Shown here in pieces: positions 1-10,447 of a stretch of 64,000 bases of DNA. The position numbers and the translations under genes were made by a program. The notes beneath the pieces were generated by a model, which was not told where the DNA came from, did not search any database, and worked only from the letters and a program-made list of their open reading frames with translations. Position 1 is the stretch's first letter. The number at the start of each line of letters is the position of its first letter. The stretch comes from Bradyrhizobium embrapense (lineage in GTDB: Bacteria > Pseudomonadota > Alphaproteobacteria > Rhizobiales > Xanthobacteraceae): assembly GCF_001189235.2 (NCBI RefSeq), contig NZ_LFIP02000010.1:149111-213110 (forward strand). Reading direction: 5' to 3'.

Positions 1-725
<725 letters not shown>

Positions 726-825
726 GGAACCCTGAGTACGAAAATGGAAACGGCGCCATCAGGGCGCCGTTGCTGAAATATAGCTTAAACGGGCGAAAAT
801 CCAGCGGTCCGGGGACGGTTTAGTA

Positions 826-957
826 ACCTCCCCTTGAAAGGGGGAGGTCGCTTTGCTCGCCAGAGCAAAGCGGGTGGGGATTTGCTCTCTCTGCACGCAG
901 CGCCGCCCGCGGCTGGACCCCCATCCCGACCTTCCCCCTTTCAGGGGGAAGGAGAAG
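826..957. repeat. Composite intergenic palindromic repeat (copy 1)
   Basis: Two adjacent perfect hairpins: ACCTCCCC (826-833) with GGGGAGGT (841-848), and CGCTTTGCTC (849-858) with GAGCAAAGCG (863-872). Further GGGTGGGGA / CCCCCATCC complementarity follows. The same architecture recurs at 24059-24194, so this is a dispersed repeat family rather than a simple terminator. It fills most of the gap between the HAD gene stop and the miaB start, and its right end reaches into the last codons of the HAD gene. Confidence 0.7.
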
Positions 958-1642
958 AATGCTCACGCAACTGGGGTTTGGCCCCTGTCTGGGCGATCAA
1001 ATCGGGCAATTGGCGCATATCGGCGAAGGTTACGGCCGCACCTGCCCGGCGCAGCATGTCCTCATGTTCCGCCGTGCAGTGGCTGCCGCCGTGAAATCCG
1101 AGCACGGTCATCCCGGCAGCGCGGGCGCCGGTGACGCCGGCCACGCTGTCCTCGATCACGACACAGCGCGCCGGGCTGGCGCCCATCCGGTCTGCGGCGA
1201 ACAGGAACAGATCGGGCGCCGGCTTGCCGCGTTTGACCTGGGTGGCGGAGAAAATATGCGGCGCCAGCTGATCGTAGAGCCCGGCGCAGGTCAGGCCGTG
1301 ATGGATCTTTTCCGGCGTGCCGCTGGAGGCCACGCATTTCGGCAAGGTCAGGGCTGATATCGCCTCGCTGACATGCGCGATCGCGTTGAGATCGTCGGCA
1401 TAGAGACTGAGCGTCGCGTGCTTGACCTCGGCCTCGAAGGTCTCGGGCAGCGCGCGTCCGATCTCGCTCTCGACGATCCGCCGCGCCTCGCGGTCGGACA
1501 CGCCGAGGAAGCGCTTCAGCACGCCATCGGGCGTGATCGGAAAGCCGTGCCTTGTCAGCGTGTCCGCATGCGCGCGACAGGAGATCACCTCGCTGTCGAC
1601 CAGCACGCCGTCGCAATCGAAGATGACGAGTTCGAAGCTCAT
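941..1642 (-). CDS. HAD-superfamily hydrolase, phosphoglycolate phosphatase / beta-phosphoglucomutase type
   Basis: Cytosolic phosphatase or phosphomutase of 233 residues. Motif I is FDCDGVLVDSE, holding the nucleophilic and acid/base aspartates. Motif II is the serine of VASSGTP, motif III the lysine of KRGKPAPD, and motif IV the acidic pair of VIEDSVAG. A helical cap sits between motifs I and II. I chose the ATG at 1642 because the protein then starts just ahead of the first beta strand; an in-frame GTG at 1666 is possible. It lies between miaB and fur on the same strand. The substrate cannot be read from the sequence. Confidence 0.85.
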   Translation of the reverse strand: MSFELVIFDCDGVLVDSEVISCRAHADTLTRHGFPITPDGVLKRFLGVSDREARRIVESEIGRALPETFEAEVKHATLSLYADDLNAIAHVSEAISALTLPKCVASSGTPEKIHHGLTCAGLYDQLAPHIFSATQVKRGKPAPDLFLFAADRMGASPARCVVIEDSVAGVTGARAAGMTVLGFHGGSHCTAEHEDMLRRAGAAVTFADMRQLPDLIAQTGAKPQLREHSSPSP

Positions 1643-1703
1643 GTTCCGTTGGTGCGTTTTCTTCACGCGAACCGGTGCCCACTTCGCTTCAAAACGCTAC
1701 GGC

Positions 1704-2156
1704 TTACGACTTGCCGTCGTCGTCGAGCGGCACGCAATAGAGCTCGAGACGGTGATCGACCAGCTTGTAGCCGAGCTTGCGCGCGATCTCGGCCTGCAGC
1801 TTCTCGATCTCCTCGGAGGTGAACTCGATCACCTTGCCGTCGCGCAGATTGATCAGATGGTCGTGATGGCTCTCGGGCATCTGCTCGTAGCGTGCGCGGC
1901 CCTCGCGGAAATCGTGGCGCTCGATGATCCCTGCATCCTCGAACAGCTTGACGGTGCGATAGACCGTCGAGATCGAGATCTTGTCGTCGACCGCCACGCA
2001 GCGGCGGTAGAGTTCCTCGACATCGGGATGATCCATCGCCTCCGCCAGCACCCGCGCGATCACGCGGCGCTGTTCGGTCATGCGCATGCCGGTCGCGGCG
2101 CAGCGCGCCTCGATGCCGGTATTTTTGTGCGCAGGCGGGATTTTCACCGTGGTCAT
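1704..2156 (-). CDS. fur: Fur-family metalloregulator (Fur/Mur type)
   Basis: 150-residue metal-dependent transcriptional repressor. It has the Fur winged helix (MTEQRRVIARVL, then ISISTVYRTVKLFEDAGII as recognition helix region) and the metal site SHHDHLINLRDGKVIEF. It lacks the C-terminal CxxC pairs that bind structural zinc in E. coli Fur, as is usual for rhizobial Fur, which often senses manganese (Mur). It has no heme regulatory GCPWHD motif, so it is not Irr. It follows rimI after 66 bases on the same strand, so it is probably co-transcribed with tsaB-rimI. No iron- or manganese-box was identified. Confidence 0.9.
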   Translation of the reverse strand: MTTVKIPPAHKNTGIEARCAATGMRMTEQRRVIARVLAEAMDHPDVEELYRRCVAVDDKISISTVYRTVKLFEDAGIIERHDFREGRARYEQMPESHHDHLINLRDGKVIEFTSEEIEKLQAEIARKLGYKLVDHRLELYCVPLDDDGKS

Positions 2157-2222
2157 GGGTTTCGGGCCGTATTCTTCAAACCTGAGTGGCAGAGCGGGAG
2201 GTGTTCTGCCATCGCGCCGATG

Positions 2223-2708
2223 TTACGACAAGTCGCGCCGCATCAGAAGCGCGTTCAAATGTTCCCCACCGGGCTGCTTGTAATAGCGTTCGCGGCGGCC
2301 GATCACGCCGAATCCGGCCCGTTCATAGAGTCGTCGCGCCGGCTGATTGTTCTCTTCCACCTCGAGGAAGATGGTGCGGATGCCGCGGCCGGCGAGATGG
2401 CCGAGATGGGTCAACAGCAGGTCGCGCGACAGGCCGCGCCCGCGCTGATTGGAATCGATCGCAATCGACAGGATTTCCGCTTCGTCCGCCGCCATGCGCG
2501 AGACGGCAAAGCCGATCACCGTGCGTCCCTGGCGCAGGCGGTGCACCAGCGTGTTGCGCTCGGTCAGCATCGCCTCGAATTCGCCTTCGCCCCAGCCGCG
2601 ATGAAACGACGCGCCGTGCAATTGGGCGAGCCGCGCCGCATCGCGCAAGGAGGCGGGCTCGACCGCGGGCGTGCCGCCGCCCCACCATCGCGACAGCCAG
2701 CCGGTCAT
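2223..2708 (-). CDS. rimI: Ribosomal-protein-alanine N-acetyltransferase RimI-like (GNAT)
   Basis: 161-residue GNAT acetyltransferase. The acetyl-CoA loop is seen in IDSNQRGRGLSRDLL (Q/RxxGxG/A type), followed by FLEVEENNQPARRLYERAGF, the typical RimI C-terminal segment. The start at 2708 overlaps the tsaB stop by four bases (ATGA), which fixes the start and indicates translational coupling. In the family RimI acetylates the N-terminus of ribosomal protein S18; the close link to tsaB is conserved in many bacteria. An open frame continues upstream through tsaB in another reading frame, but that is a shadow. Confidence 0.9.
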   Translation of the reverse strand: MTGWLSRWWGGGTPAVEPASLRDAARLAQLHGASFHRGWGEGEFEAMLTERNTLVHRLRQGRTVIGFAVSRMAADEAEILSIAIDSNQRGRGLSRDLLLTHLGHLAGRGIRTIFLEVEENNQPARRLYERAGFGVIGRRERYYKQPGGEHLNALLMRRDLS

Positions 2709-3400
2709 GTCGATGGCGGCGCGCTGATGACCAAGCGATCCCTCGGCGGCTTCGCGTCGGGCGCGCGCAGATAGAATGGCCGCGGCGGTGCGGTGTCGGG
2801 ATCCACGGCGGCGCCGACCCAGCCGACCCAGATGATGTCGGGTGCGGGCTGCCTGTCGACCTTGACCGGCGGCGGGCCGTCGGCAGGCCAGCGCTCGGCG
2901 AGGATGTTGGCGGCGTTGCCGACCAGATGCAGCGCGCCGTATTGGGAAGCCTCGAACACCTCCGCGATCGGCGCGACCTTCGGTTTGAGGATCGGGCCGC
3001 CGTCGCCTGCAACCAGCTGGAAATAGACGTGATCGTGCCGCGCGTCGATCGCCGACAAGATCGGGGATGTGCCATTCTCGGCAACGACCGGCGCGGCGTA
3101 GGCGGCGAGCGTCGACAGCCCGACGATCGGCTTGGAAGCTGCGAGCGCAATGCCGCGCGCCGCCGACAGTCCGACGCGCAGGCCGGTGAAACTGCCGGGA
3201 CCGGTGGTGACGGCGATGCGGTCCAGCCCGGCAAAGCCGATGCCGCTTTCTTTCATCACCCGCGCGATCAGCGGCATCAGCGCCTCGGCGTGGCCGCGCT
3301 GCATCGCCTGCGATTCGATCGCAATGGTATTGCCGGAGGTGGTGTCGAGCAGCGCCGCGGAGCACGCGTCGAGCGCGGTATCGATCGCGAGAATGATCAT
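2705..3400 (-). CDS. tsaB: tRNA threonylcarbamoyladenosine biosynthesis protein TsaB
   Basis: 231-residue ASKHA-fold partner of TsaD, needed for t6A37 modification of ANN-decoding tRNAs. The N-terminus MIILAIDTALDACSAAL and the segment TTGPGSFTGLRVGLSAARG are family signatures. As in other TsaB proteins, no metal-binding HxxxH motif is present. It is the first gene of the tsaB-rimI-fur cluster and overlaps rimI by four bases. An 88-base gap separates it from the NifU-type gene upstream. Confidence 0.94.
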   Translation of the reverse strand: MIILAIDTALDACSAALLDTTSGNTIAIESQAMQRGHAEALMPLIARVMKESGIGFAGLDRIAVTTGPGSFTGLRVGLSAARGIALAASKPIVGLSTLAAYAAPVVAENGTSPILSAIDARHDHVYFQLVAGDGGPILKPKVAPIAEVFEASQYGALHLVGNAANILAERWPADGPPPVKVDRQPAPDIIWVGWVGAAVDPDTAPPRPFYLRAPDAKPPRDRLVISAPPST

Positions 3401-3405
3401 GGGAG

Positions 3406-3482
3406 GGCGAATGGCGAATACGAAATGACGAACAGGAAATTCGAGGAGAACGCGATCCGCGATCCGCCACGCGCCATTCGCC
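3406..3482. repeat. Inverted repeat pair in the tsaB upstream gap
   Basis: GGCGAATGGCG at 3406-3416 is the exact reverse complement of CGCCATTCGCC at 3472-3482, with 55 bases between. It fills nearly the whole gap between tsaB and the NifU-like gene. It could extrude as a stem or be a relic of a dispersed repeat. I see no uracil-run terminator. Confidence 0.5.
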
Positions 3483-3488
3483 GCTCCA

Positions 3489-4058
3489 TCACATCGGCCG
3501 GACTTCCTGCACGTCGGGCACGAAGTGCCGCAGCAGGTTCTGGATGCCGTGTTGCAGGGTCGCGGTCGATGACGGGCAGCCGGCGCAGGAGCCCTTCATG
3601 TTGAGATAGACGATGCCGTCCTTGAAGCCGCGGAAGGTGATGTCGCCGCCGTCATTGGCAACCGCCGGACGCACGCGGGTCTCGATCAGGTCCTTGATCT
3701 GCTCGACCGTCTCGGCGTCGGCCTCGTCGAAGAACTCGTCTTCCTCGTCGCGGGCCTCGTCGCTGGCAGCGGAGCCGTCGGCGAGCAGCGGCGCGCCGGA
3801 CATGTAATGCTCCATGATGGCGCCGAGGATCGCGGGCTTGAGGTGCTGCCAGTCGCCATCCGCCTTCGTCACGGTGACAAAATCGGCGCCGTAGAACACG
3901 CCGGTGACACCCGGCACGGCGAACAGCCGCTCGGCGAGCGGGGAACGCGCGGCGCTCTCGACTGACGAGAATTCCAGGGTGCCGCTGTCGAGCACCGTGC
4001 GGCCCGGGATGAACTTCAGGGTGGCGGGATTGGGGGTAGCTTCGGTCTGAATGAACAT
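3489..4058 (-). CDS. NifU-like (Nfu-type) iron-sulfur cluster carrier
   Basis: 189-residue Fe-S carrier. The N-terminal Nfu domain begins MFIQTEATPNPATLKFIPG; the C-terminal NifU domain carries the cluster-binding CxxC in MKGSCAGCPSS. An acidic linker rich in Asp/Glu (DEARDEEDEFFDEADAE) joins the two. The ATG at 4058 gives the standard Nfu N-terminus; an upstream in-frame start at 4166 would add non-conserved residues. The protein hands assembled clusters to target enzymes; MiaB, a cluster-rich enzyme, is encoded nearby, but the link is only positional. Confidence 0.93.
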   Translation of the reverse strand: MFIQTEATPNPATLKFIPGRTVLDSGTLEFSSVESAARSPLAERLFAVPGVTGVFYGADFVTVTKADGDWQHLKPAILGAIMEHYMSGAPLLADGSAASDEARDEEDEFFDEADAETVEQIKDLIETRVRPAVANDGGDITFRGFKDGIVYLNMKGSCAGCPSSTATLQHGIQNLLRHFVPDVQEVRPM

Positions 4059-4202
4059 TTGCTGTCTCCGGCGTCGCCGGTTCAAGGCCGGCGCGTTGGG
4101 TTCCCCTACCAGATGGCAATTAAAAAGCCGGCGATCAAGCTGCAAAACCGCGGTTCCGGGCCCCAATCCATGCTCTGGAGCGGCCTCAAAGGCCCGCTCA
4201 CG

Positions 4203-4697
4203 CTAGGACAGGGCGTCGATCTCGGCGTCGGTCAGGCCGCCGGGCACGATGGTCACCGGAATCGGGAACGCCCCCATGGTCTTGGCCATGGTGGTGATGA
4301 TCGGCCCGGGGCCCTCGGCGCCCGGATTGGCGGCCAGCACCAGCATCGCGATATCGACGTCCTTGTCGATCACGTCGAGAATCTGCTCGGTCGGGTCGCC
4401 CTCGCGAATCACCCGCTCGGGAGTGATCGCGGCGATGCCGTTGGCGCGGCCGGCGGCGCGGTCGAGCGCCTCATTGGCGGCCTCCTCGGCCTCCGCGCGC
4501 ATGATGTCCGCGACCCCGAGCCATTGCTGGTTCTGGTCCTCGGTCTCGATCACCCGCAGCATCACGACGCCGCCGCCGACCCGGATCGCCCAGCGGCTGG
4601 CGTAATAGACCGCGCGGTCCCATTCCGCGGTGTCGTCAACGATGACGAGGCATTTCGGCTTGTGACCTGTCTCGTAGCTGCGTCGCTGGGTGGTCAT
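4203..4697 (-). CDS. Universal stress protein (UspA family)
   Basis: 164-residue single-domain UspA protein, starting MTTQRRSYETGHKPKCLVIVDDTAEWDRA. The fold has a first strand with the conserved Asp (VDDT) and a second half VDIAMLVLAANPGAEGPGPIITTMAKTMGAF. The classical ATP-binding GX2GX9GS/T loop is altered here to a GAEGPGP arrangement, so nucleotide binding is uncertain. The start was set at the ATG at 4697, since the 14 residues from 4739 look non-coding. It lies between trpS and the Nfu gene. Confidence 0.85.
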   Translation of the reverse strand: MTTQRRSYETGHKPKCLVIVDDTAEWDRAVYYASRWAIRVGGGVVMLRVIETEDQNQQWLGVADIMRAEAEEAANEALDRAAGRANGIAAITPERVIREGDPTEQILDVIDKDVDIAMLVLAANPGAEGPGPIITTMAKTMGAFPIPVTIVPGGLTDAEIDALS

Positions 4698-4739
4698 GCA
4701 TGTCCCGGTGCTGAACCAAACCGACCCATGCTGCCACAC

Positions 4740-4764
4740 TCCCTCCCCGTTGGGGAGAGGGAGC
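4740..4764 (-). terminator. Hairpin downstream of trpS
   Basis: On the plus strand CTCCCTCCCC and GGGGAGAGGGAG form a stem with a small bulge around a three-base loop. It lies directly after the trpS stop and before uspA. There is no clear U run, so it may be a weak or attenuating terminator or a repeat relic. Confidence 0.4.
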
Positions 4765-4784
4765 GCGCAGGTCTGCCGGTGATG

Positions 4785-5837
4785 TCAGCGCTGGCGGATG
4801 AAGCCGACGATGTCTTTCGTGGTGCGCATGGTCTCGTCGGCGATGATCCGTGCCCGGTTGGCCCCGTCGGCCAGGATCGAATCGACATGGCCGGGATCGG
4901 CGACCAGCCGCTTCATCTCACCTGCGATCGGCGCCAGTTTTGCGACGCACAGCTCGACCAGCGCGTTCTTGAAGCTGGAGAACTGTCCGCCACCGAACTG
5001 ATTGAGCACCTCCTGTTTGGTGATCTCGGCGAGCGCCGCGTAGATGCCGACCAGATTGTCGGCTTCGGGGCGCGTCTCGAGGCCCTTTTCGTCGGAGGGC
5101 AACGGCTCCGGATCGGTCTTCGCCTTGCGGATCTTCTGCGCGATGGTGTCGGCGTCGTCGGTGAGGTTAATGCGCGAATTGTCCGACGCATCCGACTTCG
5201 ACATCTTCTTGGTGCCGTCGCGCAGGCTCATCACCCGCGTCGCCGGCCCCGTGATGAACGGCTCCGGCATCGGAAAATAGAGGCCGTCATCGAAGCCGTG
5301 GCCGCGGATCGAATCGCCGAAGTCGTTGTTGAACTTCTGCGCGATGTCGCGGGACAGTTCGAGATGCTGCTTCTGGTCCTCGCCGACCGGCACATGGGTG
5401 GCGCGGTACAACAGGATGTCGGCCGCCATCAGCACCGGATAGTCGTAGAGACCGACGGAAGCGTTCTCGCGGTCCTTGCCCGCCTTCTCCTTGAACTGGG
5501 TCATGCGGCTGAGCCAGCCGACACGGGCGACGCAGTTGAAGATCCAGGTCAGCTCGGCATGGCCGGCAACCTGGCTCTGGTTGAACACGATGTGCTTGTT
5601 CGGGTCGATGCCGGCGGCGATGAAGGCCGCGGTGACCTCGCGGGTGTTGCGCGCGAGCTCGGCCGGTCCGCCCCAGACGTCGACGCCCTGCGTGATCGCG
5701 TGCATGTCGACGACGCAATAGATGCAGTTATGGGTCTGCTGCATCTTCACGAAGTTGACGATGGCGCCGAGATAGTTGCCGAGGTGCAGATTGCCCGTCG
5801 GCTGGACGCCTGAGAAAACCCGTTCAACGAACGCCAT
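4785..5837 (-). CDS. trpS: Tryptophanyl-tRNA synthetase
   Basis: 350-residue class I aminoacyl-tRNA synthetase charging tRNA-Trp. The HIGH-type motif is GNLHLGNYLGA near residue 20 and the KMSKS motif is KKMSKSDAS in the second half; VFSGVQPTGNLHLGN is the family N-terminus. The length fits bacterial TrpRS (about 330-350). The ATG at 5837 is the only start giving the conserved N-terminus. It follows murJ by 66 bases on the same strand, so the two may be co-transcribed. Confidence 0.97.
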   Translation of the reverse strand: MAFVERVFSGVQPTGNLHLGNYLGAIVNFVKMQQTHNCIYCVVDMHAITQGVDVWGGPAELARNTREVTAAFIAAGIDPNKHIVFNQSQVAGHAELTWIFNCVARVGWLSRMTQFKEKAGKDRENASVGLYDYPVLMAADILLYRATHVPVGEDQKQHLELSRDIAQKFNNDFGDSIRGHGFDDGLYFPMPEPFITGPATRVMSLRDGTKKMSKSDASDNSRINLTDDADTIAQKIRKAKTDPEPLPSDEKGLETRPEADNLVGIYAALAEITKQEVLNQFGGGQFSSFKNALVELCVAKLAPIAGEMKRLVADPGHVDSILADGANRARIIADETMRTTKDIVGFIRQR

Positions 5838-5903
5838 GGTCTCGATTCCCGGAAATGATCGGCTTTGCGGCGTCGTTTGCCACTTAAGCCCTGCGCGCGC
5901 AAG

Positions 5904-7442
5904 TCAGGCGGGGCGTCTTTGCCTGACGGCGTTAACCGCGTCGCGCCAGCCGGTGACGCCGAAAAGCTGCAAGAACAGCCCGTAACCGGCGATCCCGGCC
6001 GCGATCAGCACGAGGAGAGAGGCCGCCTGCACGAAACCGTGGCGGCCGGCTGCCGGCAGCGCGCCTGCCGCGAGCCAGAGCAGGACGCCCATCGCGAGCG
6101 CTGCGGCCAGGATGCGCGGCAGCCGGCGGCGCGCCGCGGCGTCGATCGAGAAGCCGAAGGTTGTGGCGCCCCTGCGGATCAGCGCCAGCGCATTGCTCCA
6201 GGCGCCGAGCGCAATGCCCGCGGCAATTCCGTTGGCGCCGAAGATACGGCCGAGCAGGAAGGCCGCCGCAATCGCCACCACGATAGCCTTCAGCGTCGCA
6301 AACAGCGGCGTCAGCGTGTCCTCGCGCGCAAAGAATGCCGGCGACAGCGACTTCACCAGTACATGTGCCGGCAAGGCCAGCGTCAGCCAGATCAGGGCCT
6401 GCGCGGTCGCCGCGGTATCCTCGGCGGTGAACGCGCCGTGCTCGAACAGCATCCGCACGATCGGCTCGCACAGCACCATCAGGCCGAGCGTCGCTGGCAG
6501 CGCCAGCCCGACCGCAAGCTCCAGGGCACGCGATTCCGCATGCGCGATCGCGCTGGGCTCGCCGCTGCGCACCGCGCGCGTCATCTCCGGGATCAACACG
6601 GTGCCCATGGCGACGCCGACGATGCCGAGCGGCAGCTCAAGCAGGCGGTTGGCGAAATAGAGCCAGGACACCGCCGATGGCGAGGTCGATGCGATCACGG
6701 CGCCCGCCACGACAAGCCATTGCGGCGCGCTGCTCGCAATCATGCCGGGGATCGCACGGCCGAGAAAGCTGCGCATCTCGGGATCGAACGATATCCGCAG
6801 CGGTGCGGCGAGCCTTGCGCCGCGCAGCGCCAGCATCGAGAGCTGCAGGAAGCCGGCGACGCCGATCGTCGCGGCCATGATCAGTGCGGCCTGCATCGGG
6901 TCCTGTTGCCGTACCAACAACACAACCATCACCGATATCAGCGCGATGTTGAACAACAGCGGCGAAAACGCCGTCAGGGCAAAGCGTCCCTGCGCATTGA
7001 GCAGCGCCATCATCACGGTGACCGGGCCGGCGAAGGCGAGATAGGGCAGCATCAGCCTGGCGTTGTCGACCGCGAATTGCAGCGTCTCGCGGCCGACAAA
7101 GCCGGGCGCGATCGCCGCGATCACCAGCGGCATCAACGCGCCGATCACGAGCGCGGCGGCGATGACCGCTGCGCTGACGGTGCCGAGCACGCGGCCAGCA
7201 AACGCGGTTGCCGCGGCCATGCCGTCGGCATCGCGCGCCTTCAGCCAGGCCGGCACCAGGGCGGCATTCAATCCACCCTCGGCCAGCAGCCGTCGCACGA
7301 CATTCACAAGCTGGAATGCCGCCAGGAAAGCGTCCGCCACCGGCCCCGCGCCAAGCAGCGCCGCGATCACGGAATCGCGTACGAAGCCGAGCAGTCGCGA
7401 GGTCAACGTTCCCGTGGAGACCGTGAGGAAGGAGCGGAACAT
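5904..7442 (-). CDS. murJ: Lipid II flippase MurJ
   Basis: 512-residue inner-membrane protein of the MOP superfamily with about 14 transmembrane segments. It starts MFRSFLTVSTGTLTSRLLGFVRDSVIAALLGAG, with the conserved arginines and aspartate of MurJ helix 1, and has FFAREDTLTPLF in the cavity region. It flips lipid-linked peptidoglycan precursor to the periplasm. It is divergent from the PfkB kinase gene across a 93-base gap and lies upstream of trpS. Confidence 0.95.
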   Translation of the reverse strand: MFRSFLTVSTGTLTSRLLGFVRDSVIAALLGAGPVADAFLAAFQLVNVVRRLLAEGGLNAALVPAWLKARDADGMAAATAFAGRVLGTVSAAVIAAALVIGALMPLVIAAIAPGFVGRETLQFAVDNARLMLPYLAFAGPVTVMMALLNAQGRFALTAFSPLLFNIALISVMVVLLVRQQDPMQAALIMAATIGVAGFLQLSMLALRGARLAAPLRISFDPEMRSFLGRAIPGMIASSAPQWLVVAGAVIASTSPSAVSWLYFANRLLELPLGIVGVAMGTVLIPEMTRAVRSGEPSAIAHAESRALELAVGLALPATLGLMVLCEPIVRMLFEHGAFTAEDTAATAQALIWLTLALPAHVLVKSLSPAFFAREDTLTPLFATLKAIVVAIAAAFLLGRIFGANGIAAGIALGAWSNALALIRRGATTFGFSIDAAARRRLPRILAAALAMGVLLWLAAGALPAAGRHGFVQAASLLVLIAAGIAGYGLFLQLFGVTGWRDAVNAVRQRRPA

Positions 7443-7535
7443 TGGCTCTGTATAGCAGCCGCTTCCCTTGCTGGCGCTAGCCGTAACGTGATAGGTCGCG
7501 GCTCTTGTTGGGTGGCGTTAACACAGGGCAGGTCT

Positions 7536-8537
7536 ATGGCTGACGCAAAATACGACGTTCTCGGGATTGGCAACGCGATCTTCGATGTGCTGGTGCAGAC
7601 CGACGAGGGGTTCCTTGCCCGTCACGGCATGACCAAGGGCTCGATGCAGCTGATCGACGAGGCGCGCGCCACCGCGATCTACAGCGACATGGGCGTGGCG
7701 ACCGAGATGTCGGGCGGTTCGGCCGCGAACACCATCGTCGGCGTCGGCAATCTCGGCGCCCGCGCCGCCTATGTCGGCAAGGTCAAGGACGACCAGATCG
7801 GCAAGCTTTACGTCCACGACATCCGCGCCGCCGGCGTGACCTTCGATACCGCGCCGGCCAAGGCCGGCCCGGCCACCGGCTGCTCCTACATCCTGGTGAC
7901 GCCGGACGGCGAGCGCACCATGAACACCTATCTCGGCGCGGCGCAGGACCTGACGCCCGACGATATCGATCCGGCCCAGATCGCAGCCGCCAGCATCATC
8001 TATCTCGAGGGCTATCTCTGGGATCCGAAGAACGCCAAGGACGCCTTCGTGAAGGCGGCCGATATCGCGCATGGCGCGGGCCGCCAGGTCGCGCTGACGC
8101 TGTCGGATTCATTCTGCGTCGATCGCTACCGCGACGAATTCCTCGCGCTGATGCGCAAGGGCACGGTGGATCTCGTGTTCGCCAACGAGTCCGAATTGCA
8201 CTCGCTGTACCAGACCTCGGATTTCGACACCGCGCTGAAGCAGTTCGGCAAGGACACCAAACTCGGCGTCGTCACGCGCAGCGAGAAGGGCTGCGTCGTG
8301 ATCTCAGGTGATAGCGTCGTATCGGCGCCCGCCTCTCCGATCGACAGGCTGGTCGACACCACCGGCGCCGGCGACCTGTTCGCCGCCGGCTTCCTGGTCG
8401 GTCTCGTCCGCAACATCGGTCATGAGAATGCCGGCCGCCTCGGCGCGCTCGCCGCCGCCGAAGTGATCCAGCACATCGGCGCCCGGCCGCTGGTTTCGCT
8501 AAAGGATCTGGCGAAGCAGAAGGGGTTGTTGGTGTAA
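7536..8537 (+). CDS. PfkB-family carbohydrate/nucleoside kinase, adenosine kinase-like
   Basis: 333-residue ribokinase-fold kinase. It shows YDVLGIGNAIFDVLVQ at the N-terminus, the substrate loop EMSGGSAANTIVGVGNLG, and the catalytic DTTGAGDLFAAGF with the base Asp and anion-hole Gly. This arrangement matches the adenosine kinase subgroup of alphaproteobacteria; a sugar substrate cannot be excluded. The frame is open far upstream antisense to murJ, but the ATG at 7536 is where the conserved protein begins. A strong hairpin follows the stop. Confidence 0.88.
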   Translation: MADAKYDVLGIGNAIFDVLVQTDEGFLARHGMTKGSMQLIDEARATAIYSDMGVATEMSGGSAANTIVGVGNLGARAAYVGKVKDDQIGKLYVHDIRAAGVTFDTAPAKAGPATGCSYILVTPDGERTMNTYLGAAQDLTPDDIDPAQIAAASIIYLEGYLWDPKNAKDAFVKAADIAHGAGRQVALTLSDSFCVDRYRDEFLALMRKGTVDLVFANESELHSLYQTSDFDTALKQFGKDTKLGVVTRSEKGCVVISGDSVVSAPASPIDRLVDTTGAGDLFAAGFLVGLVRNIGHENAGRLGALAAAEVIQHIGARPLVSLKDLAKQKGLLV

Positions 8538-8553
8538 GGGCGAAGCTCTTTCT

Positions 8554-8579
8554 TGCCTCTCCCGCAAGCGGGAGAGGCA
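8554..8579. terminator. Bidirectional terminator hairpin
   Basis: TGCCTCTCCCGC (8554-8565) and GCGGGAGAGGCA (8568-8579) pair perfectly. It lies between the convergent kinase and acyl-CoA ligase genes. Short T/A tracts flank it (CTCTTTC before), so it can act in both directions. Confidence 0.65.
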
Positions 8580-8590
8580 GAAGAGCAACA

Positions 8591-10300
<1,710 letters not shown>

Positions 10301-10395
10301 GCTCGTCCTCCTCGTCGTCGCGTTCGTGTCGTCACGCTTTTTGCGCGATCTTAGTCGTTTGGCGTCGGCAGGACAGGCCCGACCTATGGCGGGCA

Positions 10396-10427
10396 TGAAA
10401 AATCCCTCCCCGTGAGGGGAGGGATTT
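10396..10427 (-). terminator. Rho-independent terminator of the serine hydrolase gene
   Basis: A 12-bp perfect stem, AAATCCCTCCCC (10400-10411) and GGGGAGGGATTT (10416-10427), with a GTGA loop. Read on the minus strand it ends in a T run, 20 bases after the stop of the serine hydrolase gene. Confidence 0.8.
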
Positions 10428-10447
10428 CTTGTTGCCGGACCGGAACC

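Noticed and set aside
5865..7535. A long plus-strand open frame running into the PfkB kinase gene
   Set aside because: It is antisense to murJ and low-complexity; conserved kinase sequence begins only at the ATG at 7536.
10301..10396. An N-terminal extension of the acyl-CoA ligase starting at 10396
   Set aside because: It would start within the upstream gene's terminator, lacks a ribosome binding site, and is not conserved in character; the TTG at 10300 has a strong site.
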